64,000 nt of DNA from Bordetella parapertussis (GCA_945861275.1 CAMATZ010000011.1:57335-121334); one strand, 5' to 3'; counted from the first letter of the stretch, positions 1 through 8,432 are shown. Program-made: numbers and translations. The notes: generated by a model not told the origin, from the letters alone.

Positions 1-148
1 GAGTCTGATAACCCTTTCCAGACTTTTCTGACTGCGCTTTGAAGCGCTTGAGAATTGCGTCGTCCACATAGATGGTGATACGCGTTTTCGCGGTCGCAGG
101 AATCACCGCGCCACGCCTGCCTTTGGAAAAATCATACACCTTTTTCAT
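1..148 (-). CDS. brnA: BrnA-type antitoxin, partial (runs off left edge)
   Basis: Only the first 49 residues are inside the window. They begin MKKVYDFSKGRRG, continue with TRITIYVDDAILKRF and reach SGKGYQT. This is the BrnA layout: a short flexible start, a strand with the T-R-I-T-I-x-V-D-D signature, and the start of a DNA-binding ribbon-helix-helix. BrnA proteins neutralise the BrnT ribonuclease by direct binding, and the complex represses its own operon. The ATG at 148 lies 17 bases inside the 3' end of the toxin gene, the usual toxin-first order with overlap, so translation is probably coupled. The C-terminal DNA-binding part cannot be assessed. Confidence 0.8.
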   Translation of the reverse strand, partial: MKKVYDFSKGRRGAVIPATAKTRITIYVDDAILKRFKAQSEKSGKGYQT

Positions 149-410
149 AGTTTCTCCGTTCTTTGGGATCGGGCTTTCGCACCGAGATGGCTCGCGATTC
201 ACCACCCCTGGGAGTATGAACCACGACCATCAGTGACCCGAATAGGTTCGTTCCAATTGTGACGAAGCGCTGTTCACCCTCTGCGGTGTCATCTTCGACG
301 GTGAGCGCGAGGGGATCATTCAGCACCCCGTCACCCTCGGCGAGTGACACGCCGTGCTTCTTGATATTTGCTGCATCCTTCTTTGGGTCGAAATTGGCGG
401 ACACGGGCAT
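132..410 (-). CDS. brnT: BrnT-type ribonuclease toxin
   Basis: A 92-residue protein of normal BrnT length. It has the family's N-terminal block FDPKKDAANIKKHGVS (residues 7-22), then a D-P at the first strand turn, the E-x-R-F-V-T-I-G segment, and a C-terminal AISVRKPDPKERRNYE block carrying the Arg/Lys/Glu residues typical of this RelE-like fold. BrnT toxins cleave RNA and stop growth until BrnA binds them. The gene is first in a two-gene operon and overlaps brnA. The ATG at 408-410 directly follows the -10 hexamer, so transcription should start about 6-7 bases inside the frame. The GTG at 402-404 (third codon) may therefore be a leaderless start, giving 90 residues and keeping the whole conserved domain. 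Confidence 0.85.
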   Translation of the reverse strand: MPVSANFDPKKDAANIKKHGVSLAEGDGVLNDPLALTVEDDTAEGEQRFVTIGTNLFGSLMVVVHTPRGGESRAISVRKPDPKERRNYEKGV

Positions 411-439
411 AGTATATGCACGTTATGCATATCCGTCAA
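411..439 (-). promoter_or_regulatory. brnTA promoter with embedded operator
   Basis: On the minus strand a -35 box TTGACG (439-434) and a -10 box TATACT (416-411) are separated by exactly 17 bases. A perfect inverted repeat, ATATGCA-n5-TGCATAT (414-432), spans the spacer and overlaps the -10. This is a textbook position for an autorepressor site. BrnA-BrnT complexes are known to autoregulate, so binding by that complex is the likely role; the binding itself is inferred. Confidence 0.7.
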
Positions 440-450
440 ATATTCCGCAC

Positions 451-1122
451 TCAGTGATCGGCGGGATTGATGAGTTCGGCGCGCGCTTCGCGGCTGGCCT
501 TTGGCGCTTGCTGCTTGAGCTTACGTTGATAAGACTCCAGGCCGCGATTCGACACGATGCGGCGCCCCCGGTATTGCGCATACTGTTCGATGAACTGCTC
601 AACCGTAGCGAAGGGGCCCGCCATATGGCCCGGCCGCTTGGAGTCTGCGAAGAAGTAGAACTTCCCGTCGCGCACAAACATGACGAGCCAGTGAAGGCGC
701 AGCATGTTTCCAGAGATGACCACGGGATCGAACTCGATCATCAGGTAGGCAGGCTTGTACTGAGGCGCGATGGCGCGCAGCGTCTCTACGCCAAACCGCG
801 CCAGGTCCACGCAGATGCCGGTAGGCCGCGTGAAGAAGGCGTCGGGATTGACAATTTCGACGCGACCCACACGGGCTCGCTGGGTCTCGGAGAGCTTCAC
901 CGCGCGGTCAAAGTCGTACTCGAAGCGTGCGCCGATCCAGGCGTTCACATCTTCAGGGCTATGCCAGGCTTCAAGCGCCTTCGCGTAGGACGCCGGAATG
1001 CTCGCCGCGCGACTTGATGCTCGTCGCGGCTCAGGCGCATCAGAAGTCGGATCAGCCGCCCTTGGCACGAGCGCACATGACGCGAGTGCACACACAGCAA
1101 GGGCCAGGGTCAGAGTTCGCAT
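451..1122 (-). CDS. Putative lipoprotein with transglutaminase-like Cys-His-Asp fold
   Basis: The ATG at 1122 gives 223 residues and opens with MRTLTLALAVCALASC, a lipoprotein signal with an LASC lipobox (Cys16 would be lipidated). A longer frame upstream is disregarded because it lacks a signal and reads through the preceding attC-like site. The mature part carries TGICVDLARFG, then RLHWLVMFV and FADSKRPG. This order of Cys, His and Asp matches the bacterial transglutaminase-like cysteine peptidase fold; the catalytic role is inferred from that order alone. The start lies 15 bases after an attC-like site, as in a gene cassette. No attC follows the stop; the brn promoter does. Confidence 0.6.
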   Translation of the reverse strand: MRTLTLALAVCALASCALVPRAADPTSDAPEPRRASSRAASIPASYAKALEAWHSPEDVNAWIGARFEYDFDRAVKLSETQRARVGRVEIVNPDAFFTRPTGICVDLARFGVETLRAIAPQYKPAYLMIEFDPVVISGNMLRLHWLVMFVRDGKFYFFADSKRPGHMAGPFATVEQFIEQYAQYRGRRIVSNRGLESYQRKLKQQAPKASREARAELINPADH

Positions 1123-1136
1123 GCGTGCACTCGGCG

Positions 1137-1199
1137 TGCCACGTTGGCGCTCACCGGCGCGCCGCTCGACGGCGCGTCCGGTGCTGCGTCTTGTTGGGC
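1137..1199 (-). other. Degenerate attC-like recombination site
   Basis: Read on the minus strand, the segment starts with a good R'' box GCCCAAC (1199-1193). A stem-rich centre follows, in which GCACCGG and GGCGCG pair with CGCGCC and CCGGTG, and it ends near GTGGCAC, a damaged version of the GTTRRRY R' box. It lies between the stop of the upstream secreted-protein gene and the start of the lipoprotein gene, exactly where a cassette attC belongs. The weak R' box keeps confidence modest. Confidence 0.45.
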
Positions 1200-1255
1200 G
1201 TGCGTAGTTGCTTCGCACGCCGGCCGTCTTCTGGCTGTCGGCCACTCCAACGCCA

Positions 1256-1939
1256 CTACCGACGAGACTGAGCGGCGAGACCACGGCCCGGAGAAAAAAT
1301 GTAGGTCCGATGGTCGATCACCTCGCCGCTGTCCCGGTCAGAGAACCGCCATGCGAACCGAAGGCTATGCGGAACACCGTTGTACTCGTAGTCCAGTTCT
1401 TCGATCGTGATGCGCGCGGTGCGGCGGCGCTCAACGACCTGACCGCCGCGAGTCGTCAGGCACACGTACTCGAACGTGCGCACTTCACTTTGCTTCCAGA
1501 CGCCGAGCGGGAATTTTGCTTCCTGATCACAGACCAGGCCGCCAAACCGCGAATCGTAGATGCGGCCAATGGCCGAGCCATCCGCCCGTACAGCCATCTT
1601 CTGTTCCACCAGTCCTTCGCGGGGGGTCGTACGGCGGCGGTCGTAGGCCGTCAGCATCTGGCCGGTGTACGGGTTACGCCATTCTTGCGGCCCCGACCAC
1701 ATCGTGCCTTCGGCGTCGAGCCCTCTGGCGGTGGGCGTGTCGATCCGGCGGGCCCCGTCCCACGCGCCGGGCACAATTAACTGCATTGGTACGAAACGGC
1801 TTTGTGCGGCCTGATCGGTTGCCGCTTCCCAAACCTCCTTCTGTCCTAGCCTTGCGGTCGGCCACTCTGCGGCGACTACAGGCGTCAAGGCGGATACTCC
1901 GGCCAGTGCCGATAATATGACGGGAAAAAGTCGTGTCAT
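1256..1939 (-). CDS. Secreted protein of unknown function
   Basis: The ATG at 1939 gives 227 residues starting MTRLFPVILSALAGVSALT, followed by PVVAAEWPT, a clear Sec signal peptide with an AxA-type cleavage site near residue 24. A slightly longer frame is possible but would put a non-signal extension in front. The mature protein is rich in Trp, Arg and Tyr (MWSGPQEWRNPYTGQML, IYDSRFGGLVCDQE, two Cys that could pair). I do not recognise a family. The gene sits between two attC-like sites and fits a single-gene integron cassette. Confidence 0.6.
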   Translation of the reverse strand: MTRLFPVILSALAGVSALTPVVAAEWPTARLGQKEVWEAATDQAAQSRFVPMQLIVPGAWDGARRIDTPTARGLDAEGTMWSGPQEWRNPYTGQMLTAYDRRRTTPREGLVEQKMAVRADGSAIGRIYDSRFGGLVCDQEAKFPLGVWKQSEVRTFEYVCLTTRGGQVVERRRTARITIEELDYEYNGVPHSLRFAWRFSDRDSGEVIDHRTYIFSPGRGLAAQSRR

Positions 1940-1963
1940 GATAATCCTTAGGTCGCCTTTGCC

Positions 1964-2042
1964 GCCCAACGTCGCCATTGACCCGCCGAGCGAGCGAGTG
2001 AAACCCGCTTGCGAAGGTCGGTCTCGAATGGCTGGTTAGGGC
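1964..2042 (-). other. attC-like integron recombination site
   Basis: On the minus strand the 79-bp segment begins with GCCCTAAC (2042-2035) and ends with GTTGGGC (1970-1964), matching the R'' and R' core boxes. The inner arms CAGCCATT...GACC and GGTC...AATGG can pair with extrahelical bases, as L''/L' do. The TAA stop of the upstream methyltransferase falls inside the R'' box and the next gene starts 25 bases beyond R'. Both are hallmarks of cassette arrays. No integrase gene is visible in the window. Confidence 0.65.
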
Positions 2043-2797
2043 ACAAGTGGCCGACGCCCGGCGATGACTGGCTGAAAGAATACATCGTTAATTCGCTGCA
2101 CCTGCTCGAAACCGACATTGACCATGAACTGAACAAGATGCTCGATCGAAACAGCATAGTAGGACGAGCGGAAAACATGGGTTACACATGAAGTCTGCCC
2201 TTCGTCAGCCACGAAGTAGAAGTGTAAATCGTAGATTGAGCCACGCCACTCCCATAGTTGAAAAAGGATCCACCGGGTGCCTTTCTCGGAGCGGACGCCG
2301 TGCTGTTTGACCTGAATCCCGCCGCGTTCCAGCGCGGCGTAGTCCCTGACCGAGATAAGACATAACCCCCCTGGCTTGAGGGCAGCGAGGAACTGGCCAA
2401 GTGCTCCGGTGATCTCCTCATCGGACAGGAGATGAGGCAATGAATTGTCTGCGCACAGCACGACATCGAAATCACGGCTTCTATGATTGTTTGGCGCACG
2501 CATATCTGCGACGGTGAAGTCAATAGACATGCCCCGAGAGACTGCCTCTCGCCGCGCGCGCTGGACCGCAGCGGGTGAGAGGTCAGAGCCAGTGACTCGG
2601 TGACCCAGAGCCGCGAGCCCGAGACTTTGCGTACCGATGCCACAGGCGACGTCGAGAATGGATTGCGGCGTCTCACCGAGGCGAGAGCGAATGATCGAAT
2701 CGAGGGCCTTGCCCTGCCGCTCGATACTCGCTTCCCAGTTCTCGTACACCAAGTGATACAGGGGAGCGAGCCCATCGTAGAAATCAACAGCAGACAT
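2036..2797 (-). CDS. SAM-dependent class I methyltransferase
   Basis: A 253-residue protein with the class I methyltransferase motifs in order: SILDVACGIGTQSLGLA (about residues 46-62, SAM loop), VTGSDLSPAAVQRAR (acidic post-II residue), FTVADMRAP and FDVVLCADNSLPHL, then LKPGGLCLISVRD. The N-terminus FYDGLAPLYHLVYENW resembles glycine/sarcosine-type N-methyltransferases, but the substrate cannot be read from the sequence. The stop codon is embedded in the R'' box of the following attC-like site, so this looks like the first visible cassette. No attC-like sequence is evident in front of its start. Confidence 0.8.
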   Translation of the reverse strand: MSAVDFYDGLAPLYHLVYENWEASIERQGKALDSIIRSRLGETPQSILDVACGIGTQSLGLAALGHRVTGSDLSPAAVQRARREAVSRGMSIDFTVADMRAPNNHRSRDFDVVLCADNSLPHLLSDEEITGALGQFLAALKPGGLCLISVRDYAALERGGIQVKQHGVRSEKGTRWILFQLWEWRGSIYDLHFYFVADEGQTSCVTHVFRSSYYAVSIEHLVQFMVNVGFEQVQRINDVFFQPVIAGRRPLVP

Positions 2798-3101
2798 GCT
2801 GCAAACCTTGTGGCCTAAAACTCAAAGCAGGCGTCGTGTACGACGCATAGCGTTCCGTAAAAACCGCCACTTTAAGGTTCCTCGCCGTAAAAAATTGAAA
2901 TAAATTCATGGGGTTGATGATTTTTAGTACGTCCTGAACAAAATACGCAAACACCCCCAGTTTTCCCTGAGATCCCAGCAGGTTCGCAGCCTCAGATTGA
3001 CACCACAGCATCATACGCTGGCGGAAACATGACAGTAAGGCTCCGACTCGTTAAGCCATCGCAAGGCCGGCCTGAGGCCGTAACAATTCTCGCCGCAGAC
3101 A
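2798..3101. other. Intergenic region without a convincing gene
   Basis: About 300 bases separate the methyltransferase from hydantoinase B. The segment holds a perfect short palindrome GCGTCGT-GT-ACGACGC at 2831-2846 and an AT-rich stretch near 2885-2935, possibly the promoter of the cassette-like genes. A minus-strand frame of about 76 codons crosses it, but its product matches nothing I know and it overlaps the methyltransferase start, so I do not call it. Confidence 0.5.
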
Positions 3102-4640
3102 CTACGCCGCACGACCAAATCCGCCACCCCCCGCCGTCTCCATTACCACCCGGTCGCCTTTGTTGAGCACCCAGTGATCTGCCGGATTGATCGGCTTGCC
3201 GTTAAGTAACAGCGCGCCGATCTTGCCCGGCGCACCGCCGAAAATACCCTGCGGCGCGGTTTTGTAACGGGTCATGATCATTGAGGCCATCATCGGCGTG
3301 TCGGCGATCACTTCGACTTCAAAGCGCAGACCGTCGCCGCCGCGATGCGTGCCTGAACCGCCGCTGCCACGCCGGATCGCGCGCTCGATCACAAGCAGCG
3401 GCGCCATCTGTTCGAACACTTCAATCGGTGTATTCGACAGATTTGACGGAAACGACAGCATGGTGAAGCCGTCGCGATGCTGCGTCGCGCCCTGCCCCGC
3501 GTTCATGAAATTCACCGCCGCATAGGGCCTGCCGCGATGCTCGCCGGTCACGGTAATCGACGAATTGGACGAACCTTCCGCCAATGCACGTCCGGGCATC
3601 ACGTCGGCTAGCGCCATCATGATCGCGGGCACCATCATGTGCCCTATCATGCCGCGCCCGCCACTCGCCGCCGGATAGGTGGGATTGAAAATGGAACCCA
3701 GCGGCGCGGAGGTGGTAATCGGCGTAAAGCTGCCTTCGTTGTTCGGCACATCCGGGCACAGCAGCGCTTTCACCGCGAACGCCGAATACGCAAAGCAGTA
3801 AATCGGCACCACGTTTACCGCGCGCGGCACTTGTGCGCTGGAACCGCTGTAGTCAATGGCAAGTTTGTCGCCTTTGACCGTGACCTTGCAGTTGATGATG
3901 ATCGGTTCTTCGAAACCATCGTGCTGGGTGCGGCCGTGGTACACGCCATCGGGCACCTCACGGATGGATTTTTTCATCGCCGCTTCGGAACGGCGGCGAA
4001 TTTCAGCGCCCAGAGATTCAATGTCAATCTCGCTCAGCAAAGGCTTGAGGCGTTCTTCAAGCATTTTGCACGCCGCCACCTGCGCCCAGATGTCGCCCAG
4101 CGTCTGCTCCGGCACGCGCACGTTCTGCCCGATCACATCGAGCAGATTCTGATCGGGCTTGCCGGCGCTGATCAGCTTCATGCGCGGAATCTGCAAGCCT
4201 TCTTCGTAAATGTCACGGATACCGGCGTTGCGGATGCGTCCACCGATGTCGGGCATATGGCTTACCACCGCCGCATACGCAACGATCCTGCCCTTGTGGA
4301 AAATCGGCATCGCGGTGTTGACGTCGTGGATGTGGCCGGTGCCCATCCACGGATCGTTGGTGATCATCACGTCGCCGGGCTTCAGGGTGTGCGCCGGAAA
4401 CTTTTGCAAAAAATGTTTTACCGTTGCCGGCAGCGTGCCGATGAAGGAAGGTATCGACAGCACCGATTGTGCAATCGAGCGCCCCTGCGCATCGGTCAGC
4501 ACCACGGCAAAATCGTTCGCTTCGCGCACCAGCACCGAAAACGAGGTGCGCACGAACGCCGCGGAGGCTTCGTCCACCATCGACACCAAACGCTTCCACT
4601 GGATTTCCAGCGTGATCGGGTCGAGCCTGTATTGTTTCAT
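3102..4640 (-). CDS. hyuB: Hydantoinase B / oxoprolinase family subunit
   Basis: A 512-residue protein starting at the ATG at 4640, preceded by a strong AAGGAG ribosome site. It shows HyuB features: LDPITLEIQWKRLVSMVDEA at the start, TNDPWMGTGHIHDVN near residue 96, a central GGRGMIGH segment, and the C-terminal RRGSGGSGTHRGGDGLR glycine-rich block. With HyuA it forms an ATP-dependent amidohydrolase acting on N-methylhydantoin, 5-oxoproline or related cyclic amides. Its ATG overlaps the hyuA stop (TGATG), so the subunits are translationally coupled. The true substrate is unknown. Confidence 0.9.
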   Translation of the reverse strand: MKQYRLDPITLEIQWKRLVSMVDEASAAFVRTSFSVLVREANDFAVVLTDAQGRSIAQSVLSIPSFIGTLPATVKHFLQKFPAHTLKPGDVMITNDPWMGTGHIHDVNTAMPIFHKGRIVAYAAVVSHMPDIGGRIRNAGIRDIYEEGLQIPRMKLISAGKPDQNLLDVIGQNVRVPEQTLGDIWAQVAACKMLEERLKPLLSEIDIESLGAEIRRRSEAAMKKSIREVPDGVYHGRTQHDGFEEPIIINCKVTVKGDKLAIDYSGSSAQVPRAVNVVPIYCFAYSAFAVKALLCPDVPNNEGSFTPITTSAPLGSIFNPTYPAASGGRGMIGHMMVPAIMMALADVMPGRALAEGSSNSSITVTGEHRGRPYAAVNFMNAGQGATQHRDGFTMLSFPSNLSNTPIEVFEQMAPLLVIERAIRRGSGGSGTHRGGDGLRFEVEVIADTPMMASMIMTRYKTAPQGIFGGAPGKIGALLLNGKPINPADHWVLNKGDRVVMETAGGGGFGRAA

Positions 4641-6757
4641 CAAAACTCCTTAATCACTATCGACACCGTGTAGTCCGGCAGAATGCGCACATCGGCTTTC
4701 ACCGGCACCACCAGCGTCGATTCACGCTCTTCCAGAACCAGCGGGCCCGCGAGCCGCGTGCCGGGCTTTAATGCGTATCGCTCGTACACCGGAACCGGTG
4801 CGTATTTCTTTTTGAGCGGCAGATAGATTTCACGCTTGCCACGCTTCACGGATGCGCCCGACGAACGCGTGTCACCCCACGTGAATTTGTGGCGCTTCAC
4901 CGCGGAGCGGCCGGTGAGCCGCCAGGTAATCACCTGCGGCGTCGCCCCCGGCACCAGATGACCATAGAGCTGGCGATAATTGGTTTCAAACGCTTTCAGC
5001 AGGGCGGGCGCCATCGCGGCTTCGATCTTGCGCCACGGCAGGCTCACCGACACGTTGTGCCCCTGTCCGGCGTAACGCATTTCGGCGCCGATAAACCACT
5101 TGATCGCGGCGCTGCCCGCGCCCGCCGATGTCAATTCGGATTCAGCGTCCTGGCGCATGCCCCGGTACGCGGTGGCGACGCGCTTCCACTCGATGTCTTT
5201 CACCAGACACGGTTGCGACCACGCGCGGTCCACGCGTGCGGGCGCGGCGAGCAGGCCCAGGCATGAGCCCGCACCTGCGGCTATCGTCGCCAGCACCCGC
5301 GGAATTCGCAACTTGCGCGCCACTTCGACCACATGCAGCGGCCCCGCGCCGCCGGTCGCCACCAGGGTGAATTCGCGCGGATCGTGGCCTTTCTCGGCAA
5401 TGTGTATGCGCGCTGCTGCCGCCATGTTTTCATTGACGATGTTGCAGATGCCCCAGGCCACATCATTGACGGTGAGTTTCAACTTCGCCGCAAGTTTTCC
5501 CAGCGCCTGTTGCGCCAAATCGCGCCGCAGCTTCATCTCGCCACCCAAAAAATTGTCGGCGTTAAGATAGCCCAGCGCCAAATCCGCATCGGTCACAGTG
5601 GCTTCAACCCCGCCCTGCCTATAACACGCCGGGCCGGGCACAGCGCCGGAACTTTCCGGACCGACGTTGAGCAAACCCAGTTCGTTGACATGCGCAATCG
5701 AGCCGCCGCCGGCGCCGATTTCAATCAGATCAATGCTCGGCATCAGTATCGGCAGGCCCGAGCCGCGTTTGAAGCGCGCCACGCGTGCGCATTCAAAGCT
5801 GTGAGAAATCAACGGCTCACCACCCACCGCCACGCACGCTTTAGCCGTGGTGCCGCCCATGTCGAACGCCAGTATGCGGTCGATGCCGGCGTTGCGCGCG
5901 GTATTCAGCGCCGACAACACGCCACCCGCCGGACCGGATTCCAGCAGCAAAATCGGCGTTTCGGCAGCCGCCTTGCCCGAGGTAAATCCGCCGCTCGATA
6001 CCATGATGCGCAGCGGCGCCGCGGGCGCGAGTTCATGCACGCGCGTGTCCAGCCGATTCAGATAATCGGCCATCAGCGGCTGCACATAGGCGTTGGCCGC
6101 CACCGTGGACATGCGCTCGAACTCACGAATTTCGCGTGCAATGCCCGACGAAATGGACACCGCGAGTTTGGGGAAGCGCTGATGAATGGCGGCCTTGATT
6201 TGTTGCTCATGCGTGTCGTTGACGTAGGCATGCAGCAGGCACACACCCACCGCCTCGACCTCCAACCCGGCGAGCGCATCCATCAGGCGCTCGATTTCCG
6301 TTGGCGCCAACGGCTGCACCACGCGGCCTTCCACGTCCATGCGCTCAATGGCCTCGAGCCGCTTGTCTTGCGCCACCAGCGGCTGCGGAATTTCAAGATT
6401 CAGATCGTAAAGTTCATAACGAATCTCGCGGCCGATGGTCAGCACATCGCGCGTGCCCTGCGTGACGATAAGTCCCGTGCGCGCGCCTTTGCGTTCGATC
6501 AGTGTGTTGGTTACCAGCGTGGTGCCGTGAACCACTTCGCTGATGCTGGGTGTCGCCGCGCCACGCGCTGCTTTAAGCTGCCGCAGCAGATCGACGATAA
6601 CCGTGGTTACCGCCACACCCGGATCGTGCGGCGTGGTCAGCGTTTTGGCGACCCAGATCCGCCCGCCGGGTGTGAGCACCGCGAGGCCGTCAGTGAAGGT
6701 GCCGCCAATGTCGACGGCGATGCGGATGGCGTTGCTTTGTCTGGGTGCTTTTGCCAC
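4640..6757 (-). CDS. hyuA: Hydantoinase A / oxoprolinase family subunit
   Basis: A 705-residue protein, typical HyuA length. It carries the ASKHA-fold phosphate loop VDIGGTFTDG at residues 15-24, the second phosphate motif FDMGGTTAKACV near residue 295, and EIGAGGGSIAHV further on. These define the N-terminal hydantoinase A and central hydantoinase/oxoprolinase domains. It couples ATP hydrolysis to ring opening with HyuB. The start is a GTG at 6757; no better ATG lies upstream. It is the first gene of a two-gene operon, with no transporter gene directly attached. Confidence 0.9.
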   Translation of the reverse strand: MAKAPRQSNAIRIAVDIGGTFTDGLAVLTPGGRIWVAKTLTTPHDPGVAVTTVIVDLLRQLKAARGAATPSISEVVHGTTLVTNTLIERKGARTGLIVTQGTRDVLTIGREIRYELYDLNLEIPQPLVAQDKRLEAIERMDVEGRVVQPLAPTEIERLMDALAGLEVEAVGVCLLHAYVNDTHEQQIKAAIHQRFPKLAVSISSGIAREIREFERMSTVAANAYVQPLMADYLNRLDTRVHELAPAAPLRIMVSSGGFTSGKAAAETPILLLESGPAGGVLSALNTARNAGIDRILAFDMGGTTAKACVAVGGEPLISHSFECARVARFKRGSGLPILMPSIDLIEIGAGGGSIAHVNELGLLNVGPESSGAVPGPACYRQGGVEATVTDADLALGYLNADNFLGGEMKLRRDLAQQALGKLAAKLKLTVNDVAWGICNIVNENMAAAARIHIAEKGHDPREFTLVATGGAGPLHVVEVARKLRIPRVLATIAAGAGSCLGLLAAPARVDRAWSQPCLVKDIEWKRVATAYRGMRQDAESELTSAGAGSAAIKWFIGAEMRYAGQGHNVSVSLPWRKIEAAMAPALLKAFETNYRQLYGHLVPGATPQVITWRLTGRSAVKRHKFTWGDTRSSGASVKRGKREIYLPLKKKYAPVPVYERYALKPGTRLAGPLVLEERESTLVVPVKADVRILPDYTVSIVIKEF

Positions 6758-6817
6758 GAGGGTCTTTCTGTTTTTTTACGTGTGCAGTGAAAAACTAATC
6801 AGTTAACCGGGAACAAC

Positions 6818-6919
6818 CTGGGTCCCAGCTTTCGCTGGGACGACGGTTTGAGATTTGCAACGGTTCACCACAGATCGTGAAAAACCGTACTCGTCATTCC
6901 AGCGAAAGCTGGAATCCAG
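6818..6919. repeat. Two palindromic repeat units facing apart
   Basis: Two 28-bp palindromic units, 6818-6845 and 6892-6919, belong to the same family as the terminal arms of the element at 8433-8542. Here they are arranged outside-in (CTGGG...GACG then CGTC...CCAG), the reverse of the complete element. They lie between the divergent hyuA start and the GIY-YIG gene's stop. Confidence 0.75.
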
Positions 6920-6938
6920 ATTGTTCATTCGCCCTTCC

Positions 6939-7223
6939 TCAAATTAGTTTTTCATACAAGTCAATCCACGCCGGGTTATCTTTCTCGATCAACTCCAATT
7001 TCCACGTACGCTTCCAAGCCTTGATCGCCTTCTCGCGAGCGATAGCAGATTCCATCGTCTCATGCACTTCGTACCACACCAATACATGCACGCCGTAGCG
7101 TTTAGTAAATCCATCAACAAAATCGTTCTTGTGCTCCCACACACGCTTTATCAGATCGGAAGTCACGCCGATGTAGAGCGTGCCGTTTCGTTCGCTTGCC
7201 AGAATGTAGACGCAAGGTTGCAT
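6939..7223 (-). CDS. GIY-YIG nuclease-domain protein (UPF0213-like)
   Basis: The ATG at 7223 gives 94 residues starting MQPCVYILASERNGTLYIGV. The paired VYIL and YIGV strands are the GIY-YIG signature, followed by TSDLIKRVWEHKN with the conserved Arg, and a Glu in AIAREKAIKAWKR that would bind the metal ion. Length and layout match the stand-alone UPF0213/YhbQ-like proteins common in bacteria. The cellular role of this group is not settled. The gene stands alone between repeat elements. Confidence 0.85.
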   Translation of the reverse strand: MQPCVYILASERNGTLYIGVTSDLIKRVWEHKNDFVDGFTKRYGVHVLVWYEVHETMESAIAREKAIKAWKRTWKLELIEKDNPAWIDLYEKLI

Positions 7224-7245
7224 CGTTTCCACAGTGAATAACACA

Positions 7246-7259
7246 TAAGTATTTGTTTT
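7246..7259 (+). repeat. AT-rich recurrent motif, copy 1
   Basis: TAAGTATTTGTTTT, followed by AAAACAA so that a 14-bp perfect palindrome TTGTTTTAAAACAA forms. It is one of four intergenic or gene-edge copies of TAAGTATTTGTT in this GC-rich window and lies between the GIY-YIG gene and the OYE-type reductase. Confidence 0.5.
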
Positions 7260-7270
7260 AAAACAATATT

Positions 7271-8404
7271 TTACTTAGAGATTTCGCGAATTTTCTCGCG
7301 CCGCTTGAGCCACCACGCGTATTCGGTGGGCAGCAAATCAAGGTAATCGGTTACACCGAGCTTGCGGGCGGCATGCACCGGCCAGTTGGGGTTGTACATA
7401 AATTCGCGCGCCATCGCGATCAGGTCGGCCTGCCCGCGTTGCAGTATGTCTTCGGCGTGCTCCGGTTCCGTGATCAAGCCGACGGCACAGGTGGTGATGC
7501 TGGTGTCGCGCCGCACGCGTTCGGCGTACGGCACCTGAAAGCCGGGCTGACGCGGCACGATGGCATAGTTGAGCGGGCCATTGATGCCGCCGGATGAACA
7601 CGACACCGCGTTCACGCCACGGCTTTTAAGTTCGCTTACCAGCGTTACGGTGTCATCGATGTTCCACGCACCGTTGTCGCCATCAACCGCGGAGACGCGA
7701 AACCACAGCGGCTTGTCCTGCGGCCATACCGCGCGCACCGCTTCGGTCAACTCCAGCGCGAAACGCATGCGTCCGGAAAGATCGCCGCCATAGGCATCGG
7801 TGCGCTGGTTCGCCAGCGGCGACAGAAACTGATGAATCAAATAGCCGTGCGCGCCGTGGATCTCGATCATCTCGAAGCCGGCATTGAGCGTGCGCAGCGT
7901 TGCCTCTCGCCACGACGCTATCACCTCCTTGATGTCACCCACCGAAAGTTCGTGCGGCACTTGCGCGTCATCGCGATGCGCAATCGCGCTGGGGGAGATG
8001 CCGCGCCATGGCGCATGGCCGGTTTTCGCGTCCTCATCGGTCAGCGGCTTAAAGTTGGTCCACGGCGTGCCGGACGACGCCTTGCGGCCGGAGTGGCCGA
8101 TTTGCATTGCCGGAATACTGTTGTGTTTACGAATAAATTCGGTAATGCGCCGGTACATCGGCACATGCGCATCGCTGTAGATACCGGCGCAACCGTAGGT
8201 CTTGCGCGCGCGCATTTCAACCGCTGTCTCTTCGCAGAACACTACCGCCGCGCCGCCGAGCGCAAACTTGCCCAGATGCACCAGATGCCAGTCGCTCGGC
8301 CCGCCTTCGTCGGACGAGTACTGGCACATCGGAGAAACCACGATGCGATTGCGCGCGGTAAGGCCTGCGAGTTTGATGGGAGTGAAGAGCAGCGGTTGGG
8401 GCAT
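7271..8404 (-). CDS. NADH:flavin oxidoreductase, Old Yellow Enzyme family (YqjM/NamA-like)
   Basis: A 377-residue FMN-dependent ene-reductase. Visible motifs are NRIVVSPMCQYSSDEGGPSD (residues 19-38, with the Cys typical of the YqjM class), the FMN/substrate segment EIHGAHGYLIHQFLSPLANQ, and the barrel strand LWFRVSAVDGD. It would reduce activated C=C bonds (enones, nitro compounds) using NAD(P)H. It has no signal peptide and is cytoplasmic. It lies with other catabolic genes but separate from them. Assignment to the thermophilic-like OYE class is firm; the native substrate is not known. Confidence 0.88.
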   Translation of the reverse strand: MPQPLLFTPIKLAGLTARNRIVVSPMCQYSSDEGGPSDWHLVHLGKFALGGAAVVFCEETAVEMRARKTYGCAGIYSDAHVPMYRRITEFIRKHNSIPAMQIGHSGRKASSGTPWTNFKPLTDEDAKTGHAPWRGISPSAIAHRDDAQVPHELSVGDIKEVIASWREATLRTLNAGFEMIEIHGAHGYLIHQFLSPLANQRTDAYGGDLSGRMRFALELTEAVRAVWPQDKPLWFRVSAVDGDNGAWNIDDTVTLVSELKSRGVNAVSCSSGGINGPLNYAIVPRQPGFQVPYAERVRRDTSITTCAVGLITEPEHAEDILQRGQADLIAMAREFMYNPNWPVHAARKLGVTDYLDLLPTEYAWWLKRREKIREISK

Positions 8405-8432
8405 TGCAGAAATTCAATCAAAAAATAAAACC

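Noticed and set aside
2784..3014. 76-codon minus-strand frame upstream of the methyltransferase
   Set aside because: It overlaps the methyltransferase start, shows no known motif and has no ribosome site.
5333..6790. Long plus-strand frame opposite hydantoinase A
   Set aside because: GC-rich antisense artefact; its product is His/Arg-rich with no family features while the minus strand carries a clear HyuA.
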